DNA from: Deinococcus murrayi DSM 11303
GTDB taxonomy: Bacteria; Deinococcota; Deinococci; Deinococcales; Deinococcaceae
NCBI RefSeq assembly: GCF_000482805.1
Contig: NZ_AXWT01000001.1
Span: 18,966 to 82,965 of the forward strand
Direction of reading: 5' to 3'
Length of the DNA: 64,000 nt
Positions 24,342 through 32,307 of the stretch are shown here, piece by piece. Each line of letters begins with the position of its first letter. The stretch's first letter is position 1. The notes below the pieces were generated by a model. The model did no database searches. It was not told the DNA's origin and saw only the letters and a program-made list of their open reading frames with translations. A program made the translations under genes and the position numbers.

Positions 24342-25100
24342 ATGAGAAAGGGCATAGCGATGTGCGCCGCCCTCGCCCTCGGATGGGGCAGTGCGGCGCA
24401 GGTGTACGTTTTAAATGGCCTTCAGTACGTCAGTCCAGAACAGTTCTCCCGTGAAAATGGCGCGACGTACAAGAACCAGTACGGCACTCTCACTCTCAAG
24501 TGGCCTAAAGGCGAACTGGTGATGTACACAGGGTCACGGGAAGCGCAGCTCAACGGGAAGCCGATGCTACTATCAGCCCCCCTCGCCAACATTCAGGACA
24601 CAGTTGTCGCGCCGCTTGCCGATTTGCAGAGGGCCTTTGGATTAGCGGTGACCGCCCCGCCCCCAAAGGCTCCGGCACCTCAGGCCACCAATCCGCCGCC
24701 GAGAGCCACACCCACTCCCGCGCCGCCTTCAAGCGCATGGCAGAAGGTTCTGAAAGGCCCCGCACGGGTCGGCGATGTCATTGTCCAATACCGCCCCAAT
24801 GAGTCTAAGGGTGGCGACAACCTCTTTAGAAGTGCTACAGTTTTTGATTGGCCAACCGCACTCCCGACCAGCGTGGAGACGCTCATAAACTTCTGCTATA
24901 TAAGCGTCAAAAGCAGCTTAAAAGCGCCCGCTACCGCCCAGTTTTCCGATGGCTTTCTTCAGATATACCGTGACCAGACATGGACCATGGTTGGCAGCGT
25001 TGATGCCCAAAATTCCTATGGGGCACTGATTCGCTCTAGCTTCGTTTGCATGCATAAGTTTGCCAACGGCAAGCTCTACACGTTGGTCAGTATTCAGTAG
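24342..25100 (+). CDS. Inverted moron gene: secreted protein with copper-amine-oxidase-N-like domain
   Basis: 252 residues with a clear signal peptide (MRKGIAMCAALALGWGSAAQ). Residues about 20-105 resemble the stalk domain of copper amine oxidase N-terminal type, common in secreted bacterial proteins. After a Pro-rich linker the C-terminal 100 residues include the VDAQNSYGALIRSSF motif with paired Cys residues, known from small secreted or lipoprotein domains. It runs opposite to every neighbour, has lower G+C than the flanking tail genes, and its end overlaps the next gene by 14 bp. It looks like lysogenic cargo acquired between chaperone and tape measure genes. Confidence 0.82.
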   Translation: MRKGIAMCAALALGWGSAAQVYVLNGLQYVSPEQFSRENGATYKNQYGTLTLKWPKGELVMYTGSREAQLNGKPMLLSAPLANIQDTVVAPLADLQRAFGLAVTAPPPKAPAPQATNPPPRATPTPAPPSSAWQKVLKGPARVGDVIVQYRPNESKGGDNLFRSATVFDWPTALPTSVETLINFCYISVKSSLKAPATAQFSDGFLQIYRDQTWTMVGSVDAQNSYGALIRSSFVCMHKFANGKLYTLVSIQ

Positions 25101-25566
25101 CCATCTGAACCCCCCGCACCTTCCCTGCGAACAGCTCGCGCATCCGGTAGAGCGCGAACACCGCCGCTGGGTAGACCGCAGGCCCAGCCACCATGTACCG
25201 CTGCCCGCTGCGCCCGAAGTGCAGCGGGGCCAGCGGGTTCGCGGCGGCCTGCGCGACGATTTGCGCCGGGGTCATCTCGTAGGGGCCAGTGCCGTATTCG
25301 ATATAGGGGGCGTACGGAACGTCATTCCAGACGCTGACGCGGGCAGTGTTTTTCGTGCCCTGGCCGCGCGCCTGGAAGCCCCGCAGGTAGTCACCCGTGC
25401 GCTCGTACGCTCCCGGCGTGGTGTCGTACACGTTGCGGCGGGCACCGATAACCGCGTGCCCCAGGGCTTCGGCGCTGGCCTGCTGCGCCACGTTCCCCAG
25501 GTCATCACACGCCCGCTCCAGCCGCGCGAGGGCGGCCATCAGCGCCCCGGCGTCGAGGTCTATCAT
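25087..25566 (-). CDS. Minor tail or tail-completion-like protein
   Basis: 159 residues from the ATG at 25566, which overlaps the stop of the frameshifted chaperone frame (ATGA). The segment PYAPYIEYGTGPYEM followed by a C-terminal helix resembles HK97 gp10-like/minor head-tail proteins. Its place between the tail chaperones and the tape measure is unusual for that family. A longer start at 25602 is less likely because it ignores the overlap. Confidence 0.65.
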   Translation of the reverse strand: MIDLDAGALMAALARLERACDDLGNVAQQASAEALGHAVIGARRNVYDTTPGAYERTGDYLRGFQARGQGTKNTARVSVWNDVPYAPYIEYGTGPYEMTPAQIVAQAAANPLAPLHFGRSGQRYMVAGPAVYPAAVFALYRMRELFAGKVRGVQMATEY

Positions 25567-26305
25567 GCCTGCGCTCCCATCACCTGCATGGCGCGTTCCC
25601 ACATCGCCTCTTCCTCCCGTTCACGGCGGGCGCGAATCGCCGCCTCGCTGTAGAGCCACGGGGCGGCCCGCCGCAGCAGCGCTTCCCGGTGGCGGTGGTA
25701 GCGCGTGAGGTCGTAATACGGCCCGCCGGGGCGCGGGGGATGCTCCGGGTCCCGGTACTCCCGGCCCTGCTCTAGGCCGTCCGCGATAGCCGCATCCTCC
25801 AGCCGGGTGAGCCGGGCGGCGGCGGCCCGCTGCGCCTCGATGGACGCCGCCGCGAGCAGCAGGGCGGGTGGGAGCCGCCGCGCGGTCTCGTACCCGCTCA
25901 GGCCGAAGGTGCGGATGAGCCACTCATCGAAGCTGTCGCCCGGCCCTGACTCAGCCGCGTCAGCATCCGCTGCGCCCGCCGGGTCAGGGCCGTCAGTTTT
26001 GGGTCGGCGTCCTCCAGGTCATTGAGGTCCCACATCGCGGCCAGCAGCGCGAGGCGGTCGCCCCAGGTCAGGCGCTCCGGCAGGGGGCAGCCGTCCAGCG
26101 AGGCGTGCACGAGCCGCCAAAACGCGGCCCACACGCCCGGCTCCACGTCCCCGCGCCGCCACTCGTGCCATCCCTCGCGCATCTGGCCCAGGGTGACGGT
26201 GAGGGTGAGCAGGTCGAGCAGGTGGGCGTCGGCGACGTGTGCGCCCCAGGCCCGCAGGGTGACGGTGCCGCCGGACAGCTGGACGAGTTGGCGGATGGGG
26301 TGCAT
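25563..26305 (-). CDS. Tail assembly chaperone, frameshift product (GT-type)
   Basis: Predicted 247-residue product made by a -1 ribosomal shift at 25997-26003. Residues 1-103 are shared with the shorter chaperone; the next 144 codons are read in a frame that is open to the TGA at 25563-25565 and has no start codon of its own near the junction. That stop overlaps the next ATG by 4 nt, which supports use of the frame. The extension is helical and ends with WERAMQVMGAQA. Siphophages make G and GT proteins in this way just before the tape measure, where they help fold it. Confidence 0.82.
25898..26305 (-). CDS. Tail assembly chaperone, unshifted product (G-type)
   Basis: 135 residues, mainly helical with several Trp residues (REGWHEWRRGD, WGDRLALLAAMWDLN). 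It lies directly downstream of the major tail protein and upstream of the tape measure with the frameshift signal inside its 3' third, the standard layout for G-type chaperones. No sequence family is needed for the call; position and the slip site carry it. Confidence 0.82.
   Translation of the reverse strand: MHPIRQLVQLSGGTVTLRAWGAHVADAHLLDLLTLTVTLGQMREGWHEWRRGDVEPGVWAAFWRLVHASLDGCPLPERLTWGDRLALLAAMWDLNDLEDADPKLTALTRRAQRMLTRLSQGRATASMSGSSAPSA
25997..26003 (-). promoter_or_regulatory. -1 frameshift slippery heptamer CCCAAAA
   Basis: On the minus strand the heptamer is read as C CCA AAA in the starting frame (codons 102-103, Pro-Lys) and re-pairs as CCC AAA after a one-base slip, matching the X XXY YYZ rule. 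The -1 frame is then open for 144 codons. The stretch just downstream is G+C-rich and could form structure, but I did not fold it. Confidence 0.8.
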
Positions 26306-26334
26306 GGTCCTCCAAAAAGGGAATCTGATGTTAG

Positions 26335-26353
26335 GGGCCGCACGGGGCGGCCC
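26335..26353 (-). terminator. Short stem-loop between major tail protein and chaperone genes
   Basis: GGGCCGC and GCGGCCC form a perfect 7-bp stem with a 5-base loop. There is no T-run immediately after, though CCCTTTTTGG follows about 15 nt on, before the chaperone start. It could lower chaperone transcription relative to the tail tube protein. Confidence 0.4.
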
Positions 26354-26364
26354 GGAAAGAAGGG

Positions 26365-27030
26365 TTAGGGCGCGGGGACAGCCTCTTCCGCGAGGATGTC
26401 CAGCAGGTCCGCGAGTTTGGCGCGGGGCACGGTGAACACTGCCCCGTATTGGGTGATTTGCGCGTCGTACGCGGCGAGGTCCGTACCGGGCGTGTAGTCG
26501 AATGCCTGAACGGTCGCCGTGAACTGGAGGGTCTCGCGGTTCTGGTTGTCGCCCGTGCCGTTGGACTGGAGGAACGCCCTGGGGTGCCAGGCCACCCGCA
26601 CCCGGTCACTGCCCTCGCGCTTGCTGACCACGATCAGGCGGCCCAGCACGCTCGCGCCGGGGCTGAAGGGGCTGACCGTGGTTCCGGCGAGGGGGCCACT
26701 GCTGATGGTGGCCGAGGGGGTGCCGTTATGCAGGTCGCGCACCGTGTCGTCGGGGGTCAGCACCGGGAGGTCATAGGTGACGCTGATGCTGGTCACGTCG
26801 GACGCGAGCACGATGGGCGGCCCTCCCTCGCGATTCTGGGCCTGAATGTCGGACCGCTCCACGTTGGAGGTGGGCGCGATGCGGGCGTCAGGCGGGAAGA
26901 GGCCGAGGTCGAGGAAGCTCCCCGCGTCCACGGGGCCGAAATCCTCCAGGGGGCTGAACAGCACCTGCCGACCCTCACGGGTCAGGTTGGCGCTCAGGGT
27001 GGCGGTGTTGGAGTTGGTGACGTTGAGCAT
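26365..27030 (-). CDS. Major tail tube protein
   Basis: 221 residues, soluble, beta-rich, with an N-terminal segment containing GPVDAGSFLDLGLFPPD and a helical tail. It is the gene immediately before the chaperone pair and after the head-tail joining genes, the fixed place of the tail tube protein in siphophages. No clear sequence family was recognised; the call rests on order and composition. Confidence 0.7.
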   Translation of the reverse strand: MLNVTNSNTATLSANLTREGRQVLFSPLEDFGPVDAGSFLDLGLFPPDARIAPTSNVERSDIQAQNREGGPPIVLASDVTSISVTYDLPVLTPDDTVRDLHNGTPSATISSGPLAGTTVSPFSPGASVLGRLIVVSKREGSDRVRVAWHPRAFLQSNGTGDNQNRETLQFTATVQAFDYTPGTDLAAYDAQITQYGAVFTVPRAKLADLLDILAEEAVPAP

Positions 27031-27038
27031 GGTGACTC

Positions 27039-27452
27039 CTAGACGGCGAGCGTGCCGTCAACGGCGAGGCATTCGTAGCTGGGGCGGCAGAGATAGACCC
27101 CGTCCGCGATGGCGCGGGGCGAGTCGGGCAGCCGGGGGAGGTAGGGGCCGGGGTCACGGGGGGAGCCGCACAGCACCCGGCGCACCTGTGCCGCGAGGGC
27201 GTCGTCGTCGGCGGCGGTCGGGGCGATGGCGGCCACCGGGACCCAGTACACGGCAGTCACCCCGTCATCGGTAATCCCCTGCGCCTCTTCCAGTTGCACG
27301 TACCCCTGGGGATGCTGCCGGAGATACGCCTCCAGCCCCCCCGCCTGCCCCGGTTTGCGCCCGGCGAGGGGCCGCTCGCGCTCCTCCGGCAGCAGGACGT
27401 GCAGCCCGGCGGCGGTGAGGCGCTCGTGTAGGTCGGTGACGATGGCGCGCAT
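27039..27452 (-). CDS. Tail completion or terminator-like protein
   Basis: 137 residues from the ATG at 27452, just after the previous stop. Contains a helix followed by PQGYVQLEEAQGITDDG and a strand-rich end, consistent with tail-terminator or tail-completion folds. The position directly upstream of the tail tube gene supports that role. A longer reading frame upstream is a shadow of the previous gene. Confidence 0.6.
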   Translation of the reverse strand: MRAIVTDLHERLTAAGLHVLLPEERERPLAGRKPGQAGGLEAYLRQHPQGYVQLEEAQGITDDGVTAVYWVPVAAIAPTAADDDALAAQVRRVLCGSPRDPGPYLPRLPDSPRAIADGVYLCRPSYECLAVDGTLAV

Positions 27453-27453
27453 G

Positions 27454-27798
27454 TCAGCGCACCAGGCGGCAGACGCCCACGGCCTGCCCGGTGAAGTCGC
27501 TGACCTGCCCCCAGGACACCAGCGTGAGAGTGCCGCCGTCCCAGGGGATGGACGCACCCTCGCCGGGCGGCGGGTCATCGGGGTGGGTGGAGAGCAGGCG
27601 GATGTCGAGCACCTCAGGGCTTCCCGCGAGGCGCTGCGCGAGCCGTGTGCCCTGGTTGGTCTTGGCGGGGTCGCGCACGCTGAAGCGGCAGTGGGTGCCG
27701 TCGCTCCAGGTGAGGGTATGGCGGTACCGCAGCGCGTTCAGCTCCGGGTCACTCTGGAGTTCCTGGACGGCCCCCAGCACCTCGTCCAGCAGGGTCAC
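27454..27798 (-). CDS. Head-tail joining protein
   Basis: 114 residues from the GTG at 27798, which overlaps the upstream stop (GTGA). An N-terminal helix is followed by beta-rich sequence ending LVSWGQVSDFTGQAVGVCRL. Small proteins of this size between the capsid and tail tube genes close the head and attach the tail. No named family is seen. Confidence 0.6.
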   Translation of the reverse strand: MTLLDEVLGAVQELQSDPELNALRYRHTLTWSDGTHCRFSVRDPAKTNQGTRLAQRLAGSPEVLDIRLLSTHPDDPPPGEGASIPWDGGTLTLVSWGQVSDFTGQAVGVCRLVR

Positions 27799-28232
27799 GG
27801 GGCCTCCCGCAGCGGCTGGGTGACCCGGAACACGGGCTCCGTGTTGCCGCCCGTCCGGATGCCTGCCAGGGGCGAGGGCACCGGCCCACTCCGCCCGGCC
27901 CGGCTGACCTGCTGGCGAAGCTGCACGGCCCGGTCGGACCACGCCGAGGCGTCCACGCTGGAGGTGTGGGGCTTGGCGAACCTCTCCACCTCGACCTCCC
28001 CTTCGATCTTCACCCGCTTCACGCCGCCGCCGCCCTCCGCTGCCTGCTTCGAGGCGTGCAGGGCCGCCGCGTCCAGCACGTCCGCCGCCACGAGGCGCAG
28101 GTCCCCGTGCACGAGGAAGCTGGCGGCCAGGTCCACCTGCCCCTCCTCCGGCAGCGTGTCCTTGTGATACGCCCAAGCGGCAGCGGTGGCGTATACCCGG
28201 ACCGCCGCCTCCTGCTCGGCCGTGAGCGTCAC
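27795..28232 (-). CDS. Head-tail connector-like protein
   Basis: 145 residues starting with GTG at 28232, two bases after the previous stop. The first 60 residues are helical (EQEAAVRVYATAAAWAYHKD, then VDLAASFLVHGDLRLVAADVL), which resembles the all-helical connector proteins that sit under the portal. The Arg/Pro-rich C-terminus would face DNA or the tail. Assignment is by position and helical pattern. Confidence 0.58.
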   Translation of the reverse strand: MTLTAEQEAAVRVYATAAAWAYHKDTLPEEGQVDLAASFLVHGDLRLVAADVLDAAALHASKQAAEGGGGVKRVKIEGEVEVERFAKPHTSSVDASAWSDRAVQLRQQVSRAGRSGPVPSPLAGIRTGGNTEPVFRVTQPLREAP

Positions 28233-28233
28233 G

Positions 28234-28974
28234 TCAGCCCTCCGGGGGGGACTTGGCAGCCGTCAGCCCCAGATACTCGCGGAGCTGCGCAGCCTTCTTC
28301 GCCCCCACTCGGTCCAGCGCTTCGAGGTTGGCCTGCCCCCCCTCGCCTTCGGCGAGCAGCCGCAGCCCCTCTTCGGTGAGGATGCCGTTGTGCTGGAGGT
28401 CCCTCAGCGCCGGGGTGTCGGCCTTCAGGGGCGTGCCCCCGGTGCGGATGGCCTGCACCAGCAGTTCCAGGAACGACACCTTGCCCTGAAGGGCCTGTAC
28501 TTGGGCGTCTGCCCCCTGCCCGGCGGCACGCTCCTGTCCCTGGGCCTGAAGGTCCTCGATCAGCCGTGCGGTGGGTTGCTCAGGCAGCAGCGAGTCCAGC
28601 GGCACGAGGACGGCCGTGTCCGGGTCCTCCGGGAAGGTCACGGCGGCCACGAGGTCGCCGTTGTCCAGGCCGAGGCCCTCGCGGGCTTCCTCCGGGGCCT
28701 CCATCGCCTCGACGAACGTGACGAAAGTGTGCGCCCCGTCGTCGGCCACGAACACCACGGGTTCGCCCTGGGCGTAGGAGGGGGTGAGGGGGGGCGGCTC
28801 CCCCGGCTCCTGCTGACCGACAGGTGCGGTGACGCCCGCTGGGCCGATTTGGCCTACGCGGAGCATCTGCTGATAGTCGCGCCCGGCTTCCACCGGCACC
28901 GGGTCTCCGGGTTGGAGATCCTTAACACCGAAGCGGAAGGCGCGGAGCGCGACATAAACGCTCTTGTTCGTCAC
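28234..28974 (-). CDS. Hypothetical head-region protein
   Basis: 246 residues from the GTG at 28974, preceded by GGAGACAC. The N-terminal 45 residues are beta-rich; the middle is acidic; the last 50 residues (GAKKAAQLREYLGL and the segment before it) have the look of a helix-hairpin-helix type DNA-contact motif. Encoded directly after the major capsid gene. Could be a head completion or internal protein. Confidence 0.58.
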   Translation of the reverse strand: MTNKSVYVALRAFRFGVKDLQPGDPVPVEAGRDYQQMLRVGQIGPAGVTAPVGQQEPGEPPPLTPSYAQGEPVVFVADDGAHTFVTFVEAMEAPEEAREGLGLDNGDLVAAVTFPEDPDTAVLVPLDSLLPEQPTARLIEDLQAQGQERAAGQGADAQVQALQGKVSFLELLVQAIRTGGTPLKADTPALRDLQHNGILTEEGLRLLAEGEGGQANLEALDRVGAKKAAQLREYLGLTAAKSPPEG

Positions 28975-28991
28975 GGTGTCTCCTGACCGGC

Positions 28992-30104
28992 TCAGTAGTC
29001 GGCAGCGCTGGCAGCGACCACGTCGCTGAAGTACATGCCGAGGTCGGGGGCCACGATGTTGAAGCTGGCCGCCGTGTGCGCCTGGAGCCAACGCACGCCG
29101 CTGCGGCTGTCCCGGCCCCGGCGCAGCAGGACCAGGGTGTCGGCAATGGCCTCTTCCTCACCGCCCTCGAAGGCCTGGTAGAGGTTGCGCCACACGAACA
29201 TGTACCCGCCGCTGGGCGTGGTGCGGCTGGGTCTGGGCGCCGCGTAGGTCAGCAGCATGGACTTGGGGTCCACCCGGTACTCAAAGTCATCGGGCAGCCC
29301 TTCGAGCGCCTTGTTGTACGCCCCGTCCGCGACGTATACCCGCTCCACGCCCAGGTAGGCCGCGATCAGGTCCTGGTCCGCGATGCCGCGTTGCACGTAC
29401 TTCACGCGGTCTACGATGTCCTCGTTGAACACCAGGCTGGCATACACGTCTGCCCCCAGCAAAGCGACGTTAGGTGCCCGGCCAGTCATGCGCTTCATGC
29501 GCTGTGCGCGGCTTCGGACAAAGCGGCCAGGGCTGACGCCCGGCTGGTCGAACTGGAGGAACTCCGGGGTGTCTGCGGCCTGGTTGGGGTTGGCGGCCAC
29601 GCCCTGGTACTGGAAGGCCCAGCCCGCCTCCGCCCGCAGCGCCACATCGGTAAAGCGCAGGTCAAGATCCAGCCGGGCCTGCCCTGCGAGGTACAGCGCC
29701 GCATCCTCCTCCGGCTGCATGGGGTTGCGGGCGCTGGCGCGGTCACTGGGAGCGATCACGCGTTCCAGGCTGCGGTGGAAGACCTTGTAGTCTCCCTCGT
29801 TCATGCGGGTGTGAGCCTGCACAGGGCGGTCCCCGTAGGCGTGGTCCCGGAATTCGGGGCGCAGCAGGTCGCCGCGGTTCCACACCTGGAAGCCGCCCCG
29901 GTCGCGCTCCACGTCCACGCGGGGGAAGACGTTGGGGGCGATGAAGTCCTGGTCGGCCTCGATGTCGTTGACGGCCAGGTCGGTCAGGTAGCGGTCGACC
30001 TGCCCCCCGGAATACTGGGGCGGCAGGGGGCCGGAGGTCTGGGTGTAGCCGGTGTCGGGGGCCATCAGGGCGCCCGTCAGCAGGCTGTTGGTGACTTTGA
30101 GCAT
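28992..30104 (-). CDS. Major capsid protein
   Basis: 370 residues from the ATG at 30104, which has AGGAGGACCT upstream, the strongest ribosome-binding site in the head region. Composition and the VFPRVDVERDRGGF and IAAYLGVERVYVADG segments fit phage capsid proteins of the HK97-fold major capsid type. It follows cement protein and protease/scaffold genes. A terminator lies 35 bp upstream of its start. Confidence 0.82.
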   Translation of the reverse strand: MLKVTNSLLTGALMAPDTGYTQTSGPLPPQYSGGQVDRYLTDLAVNDIEADQDFIAPNVFPRVDVERDRGGFQVWNRGDLLRPEFRDHAYGDRPVQAHTRMNEGDYKVFHRSLERVIAPSDRASARNPMQPEEDAALYLAGQARLDLDLRFTDVALRAEAGWAFQYQGVAANPNQAADTPEFLQFDQPGVSPGRFVRSRAQRMKRMTGRAPNVALLGADVYASLVFNEDIVDRVKYVQRGIADQDLIAAYLGVERVYVADGAYNKALEGLPDDFEYRVDPKSMLLTYAAPRPSRTTPSGGYMFVWRNLYQAFEGGEEEAIADTLVLLRRGRDSRSGVRWLQAHTAASFNIVAPDLGMYFSDVVAASAADY

Positions 30105-30138
30105 AGGTCCTCCTGGGACAGAGAGGGGCGGCGGCAAC

Positions 30139-30165
30139 AAAAAGCCCTGAGCGTGTGCTCAGGGC
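30139..30165 (-). terminator. Intrinsic terminator just upstream of the major capsid gene
   Basis: A perfect 9-bp stem (30144-30152 with 30157-30165) with a 4-base loop, followed leftward by TTTTTGTTGCC. It stands between the cement and capsid genes inside what otherwise reads as one operon. The 30105-30240 gap contains no gene and no clear promoter. Confidence 0.78.
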
Positions 30166-30240
30166 GTTCCCGCGCCGACTTCACCCGGTCGGTTGAGTTG
30201 TGGGGTTCTGGGAGCCTACGGTGGCCCCGTTAGCGCCCGG

Positions 30241-30654
30241 TTAGACGGCGGGTTGACGGCCCCGGTCAAACTCGAAGGGCACGATGGCCCCGGCGGGACC
30301 GCCCTCGATCACGCTGCCGAAGTACTCGTCGCCAGGGGCGGCCTTCAAGGCCACGCCGAGCGGCCCGGCCTTGATCTTGTCCCCGGCCTTGAGGGCTTCC
30401 CCAGCCTTCACCTTCTGGCGGCCCAGGGTGAGGATGGTCGTGGGCCGCCCGGCAGCGTCGCCGGGATACTGAATGACGCCCTCTACGCGGTCCCCGACCC
30501 CGGCCACATCGATCTGTTGATCGTTCTCGGCGCGGGCGCTGTCGCCGCCGCTGACGCTGCCGACGAACTTGGCAGCACGCCACTGGTAGGGGGTGAGGTC
30601 ACGGGCGGACGGTCCGGCGTGCTTGCCGCCGTCGATGGGCTTGATGGTTGCCAT
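30241..30654 (-). CDS. Head decoration (capsid cement) protein
   Basis: 137 residues, beta-rich and Gly/Ala-rich, with GDRVEGVIQYPGDAAGR and a repetitive VKAGEALKAGDKIKAG segment typical of DUF2190-like capsid cement proteins that bind the outside of the shell. Small size, location between the scaffold and capsid genes, and expected high expression fit. Starts with ATG at 30654. Confidence 0.68.
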   Translation of the reverse strand: MATIKPIDGGKHAGPSARDLTPYQWRAAKFVGSVSGGDSARAENDQQIDVAGVGDRVEGVIQYPGDAAGRPTTILTLGRQKVKAGEALKAGDKIKAGPLGVALKAAPGDEYFGSVIEGGPAGAIVPFEFDRGRQPAV

Positions 30655-30706
30655 GCTGGTGGGTCTCCTTTACGAGAGGCAGAGGGTCGGGGGCGAGCGG
30701 TGGGAC

Positions 30707-31252
30707 TCAGCCCCGGTAGCGGGCCAGGAACTGGGGGTCAGCGGCGAGCACGGCGCGGCCCGCCTCGGCGCGGCTGGCCTGGGGGTGCTCCTTGATGTGG
30801 GCCTGCACACGCCTCTCGTACTCGGCCTGGACGTTGCCGCTGCTGCGGTTGTCCTGGCTGCTCCCCGTCTCGCCCGTGAGGTCGAGCTGCGCACCGGTCG
30901 CGTTCAGGGACTGCTCGAGCGCCTTGTACTCCTCAGCGCTGAGCTTCTCGTGGGCGGCGCGGAGGGTGGCTCCGAACGCGGCGGGCTGTCCCAGCGCAAG
31001 GGCACGCTCGCGGAACTCGCGGTTCAGCCGGTTGTCTCGCTCGGCATTGGCAGTGCGCTCAGCGGCAGCAGCGCGAGCGTTGGCCTGGTCAATCAAGGCT
31101 CTGACTTCGGGACTGAGGCTGGACGGGTCCACCCCAGCGGTGGAAGGGGCGTCTCCCTGCTGGGCGTTGAGGTAATCGTCGAGGAAGCGGCGTTCCTCGG
31201 CGGTGAGAAGCTCGCCGCTGGCGAGCTTCGCGGAGATGGCGGCGATGTTCAT
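30707..31252 (-). CDS. Nested scaffold protein (internal start)
   Basis: An in-frame ATG at 31252 has AGGAGGA four bases further upstream (31257-31263), an unusually strong site inside a coding sequence. It would give a 181-residue protein beginning MNIAAISAKL, containing only the helical scaffold part. Lambda Nu3 is produced in this manner from the C gene. Expression is inferred from the ribosome-binding site. Confidence 0.75.
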   Translation of the reverse strand: MNIAAISAKLASGELLTAEERRFLDDYLNAQQGDAPSTAGVDPSSLSPEVRALIDQANARAAAAERTANAERDNRLNREFRERALALGQPAAFGATLRAAHEKLSAEEYKALEQSLNATGAQLDLTGETGSSQDNRSSGNVQAEYERRVQAHIKEHPQASRAEAGRAVLAADPQFLARYRG

Positions 31253-32293
31253 GGGGTCCTCCTGCGCTTCGGGCGCGGGCGTGGGGTCGGTGGAAGAACC
31301 CGCCTCCGGAGGCGGGGGCGGGTCTTCCGTGGCGCTGGTCTGCTCGGCGTCCGGTGGGCTGCCGGTGGCAGTGGGGTCAGGGGAGGCGCGGGCCTCCGGG
31401 TCGTCGTCCTCGCCCTCGTCGGGGTCTGGAGCGAGGGGTGGAGGTTCAGAAGCGGCGATGACGCCGGCCTGCTCGCCGATCACGGTGCTGAGGGTGGCCA
31501 CGCGGTCCGCGAGGCCCTGAGTGACCGCGTCCGCGCCCACCCACACCTCGCCGGTGGCCCAGGTGTCGGCCACAGTCCTGCGGGCCTTGCGCCGCCCCTT
31601 GGCCACCGCCTGTACGAACTGGGTGTGGATGCTGTCCACGGTGGCCTGGAACTCGGCGCGAGCATCCTCTGACAGCGGCTCGTAGGGCTGCCCCAGCGCC
31701 TTTTTCAGGGCGCTGCGGATGTAGGTCACCGCGATGCCGACCGCGCCGAGCATCTTGCTGTAGTCGGCGTGGGTGATGATCACCCCGATGCTGCCGGTCA
31801 TGGCGGTAGGGGTCACGACGATCTCGCTGGCCTGGGAGGCGACCCAGTAGGCCGCCGAGCACGCCACGTCGTTGACGCAGGCCGTCACGCGCTTGCGGGT
31901 GCGAGCGTAGGCCACGGCGTCGGCCGCCTCGATGGTCCCCGCGACGGTGCCCCCCGGCGAATCAATGGATAGGACGATGGCCGCCACGCTGCTGTCGTCC
32001 GCGAGTTGACGGACCTGAGCCGCGAGGCGCTGCGGGCTGACGTACCCGCAGGACTCGGCCCATTCGGGGGCGCGGGAGATCACGACGCCGTGGAAGGTCA
32101 CCAGCGCGACCGTCTTCCCGTTGCCCCGTACCAGCGGCACACGCTGCACGGCGGCCTGGGGTGGCCTGTGGTCAGTCTCGACCTTCAGGGCCTGGCCGCT
32201 GGTCACCAGGTTCTGGAGGTGCTCCAGTGCCTGCGGAGTGATGGACCACGCCTCTCCGGAGAGGGCGCGGGTCAGGAACTGCAGGGTGTTCAA
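30707..32293 (-). CDS. Prohead maturation protease (S49/SppA-like) with fused scaffold
   Basis: 528 residues from the TTG at 32293, which has GGAGGAAAC upstream. Residues about 30-250 are an S49 signal-peptide-peptidase-like serine protease: SIDSPGGTV for the oxyanion loop, and NDVACSAAYWVAS carrying the nucleophile Ser. After a Pro/Ser/Thr/Glu-rich linker the last 180 residues are a helical scaffold. The layout matches lambda C/Nu3, where the protease cuts portal and scaffold during prohead maturation. Confidence 0.9.
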   Translation of the reverse strand: MNTLQFLTRALSGEAWSITPQALEHLQNLVTSGQALKVETDHRPPQAAVQRVPLVRGNGKTVALVTFHGVVISRAPEWAESCGYVSPQRLAAQVRQLADDSSVAAIVLSIDSPGGTVAGTIEAADAVAYARTRKRVTACVNDVACSAAYWVASQASEIVVTPTAMTGSIGVIITHADYSKMLGAVGIAVTYIRSALKKALGQPYEPLSEDARAEFQATVDSIHTQFVQAVAKGRRKARRTVADTWATGEVWVGADAVTQGLADRVATLSTVIGEQAGVIAASEPPPLAPDPDEGEDDDPEARASPDPTATGSPPDAEQTSATEDPPPPPEAGSSTDPTPAPEAQEDPMNIAAISAKLASGELLTAEERRFLDDYLNAQQGDAPSTAGVDPSSLSPEVRALIDQANARAAAAERTANAERDNRLNREFRERALALGQPAAFGATLRAAHEKLSAEEYKALEQSLNATGAQLDLTGETGSSQDNRSSGNVQAEYERRVQAHIKEHPQASRAEAGRAVLAADPQFLARYRG

Positions 32294-32307
32294 GGGGTTT
32301 CCTCCTC

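Noticed and set aside
25621..25923. 100-codon frame in the frameshift extension region
   Set aside because: The -1 frame from the slip site is open, ends in an ATGA overlap, and fits the chaperone model better.
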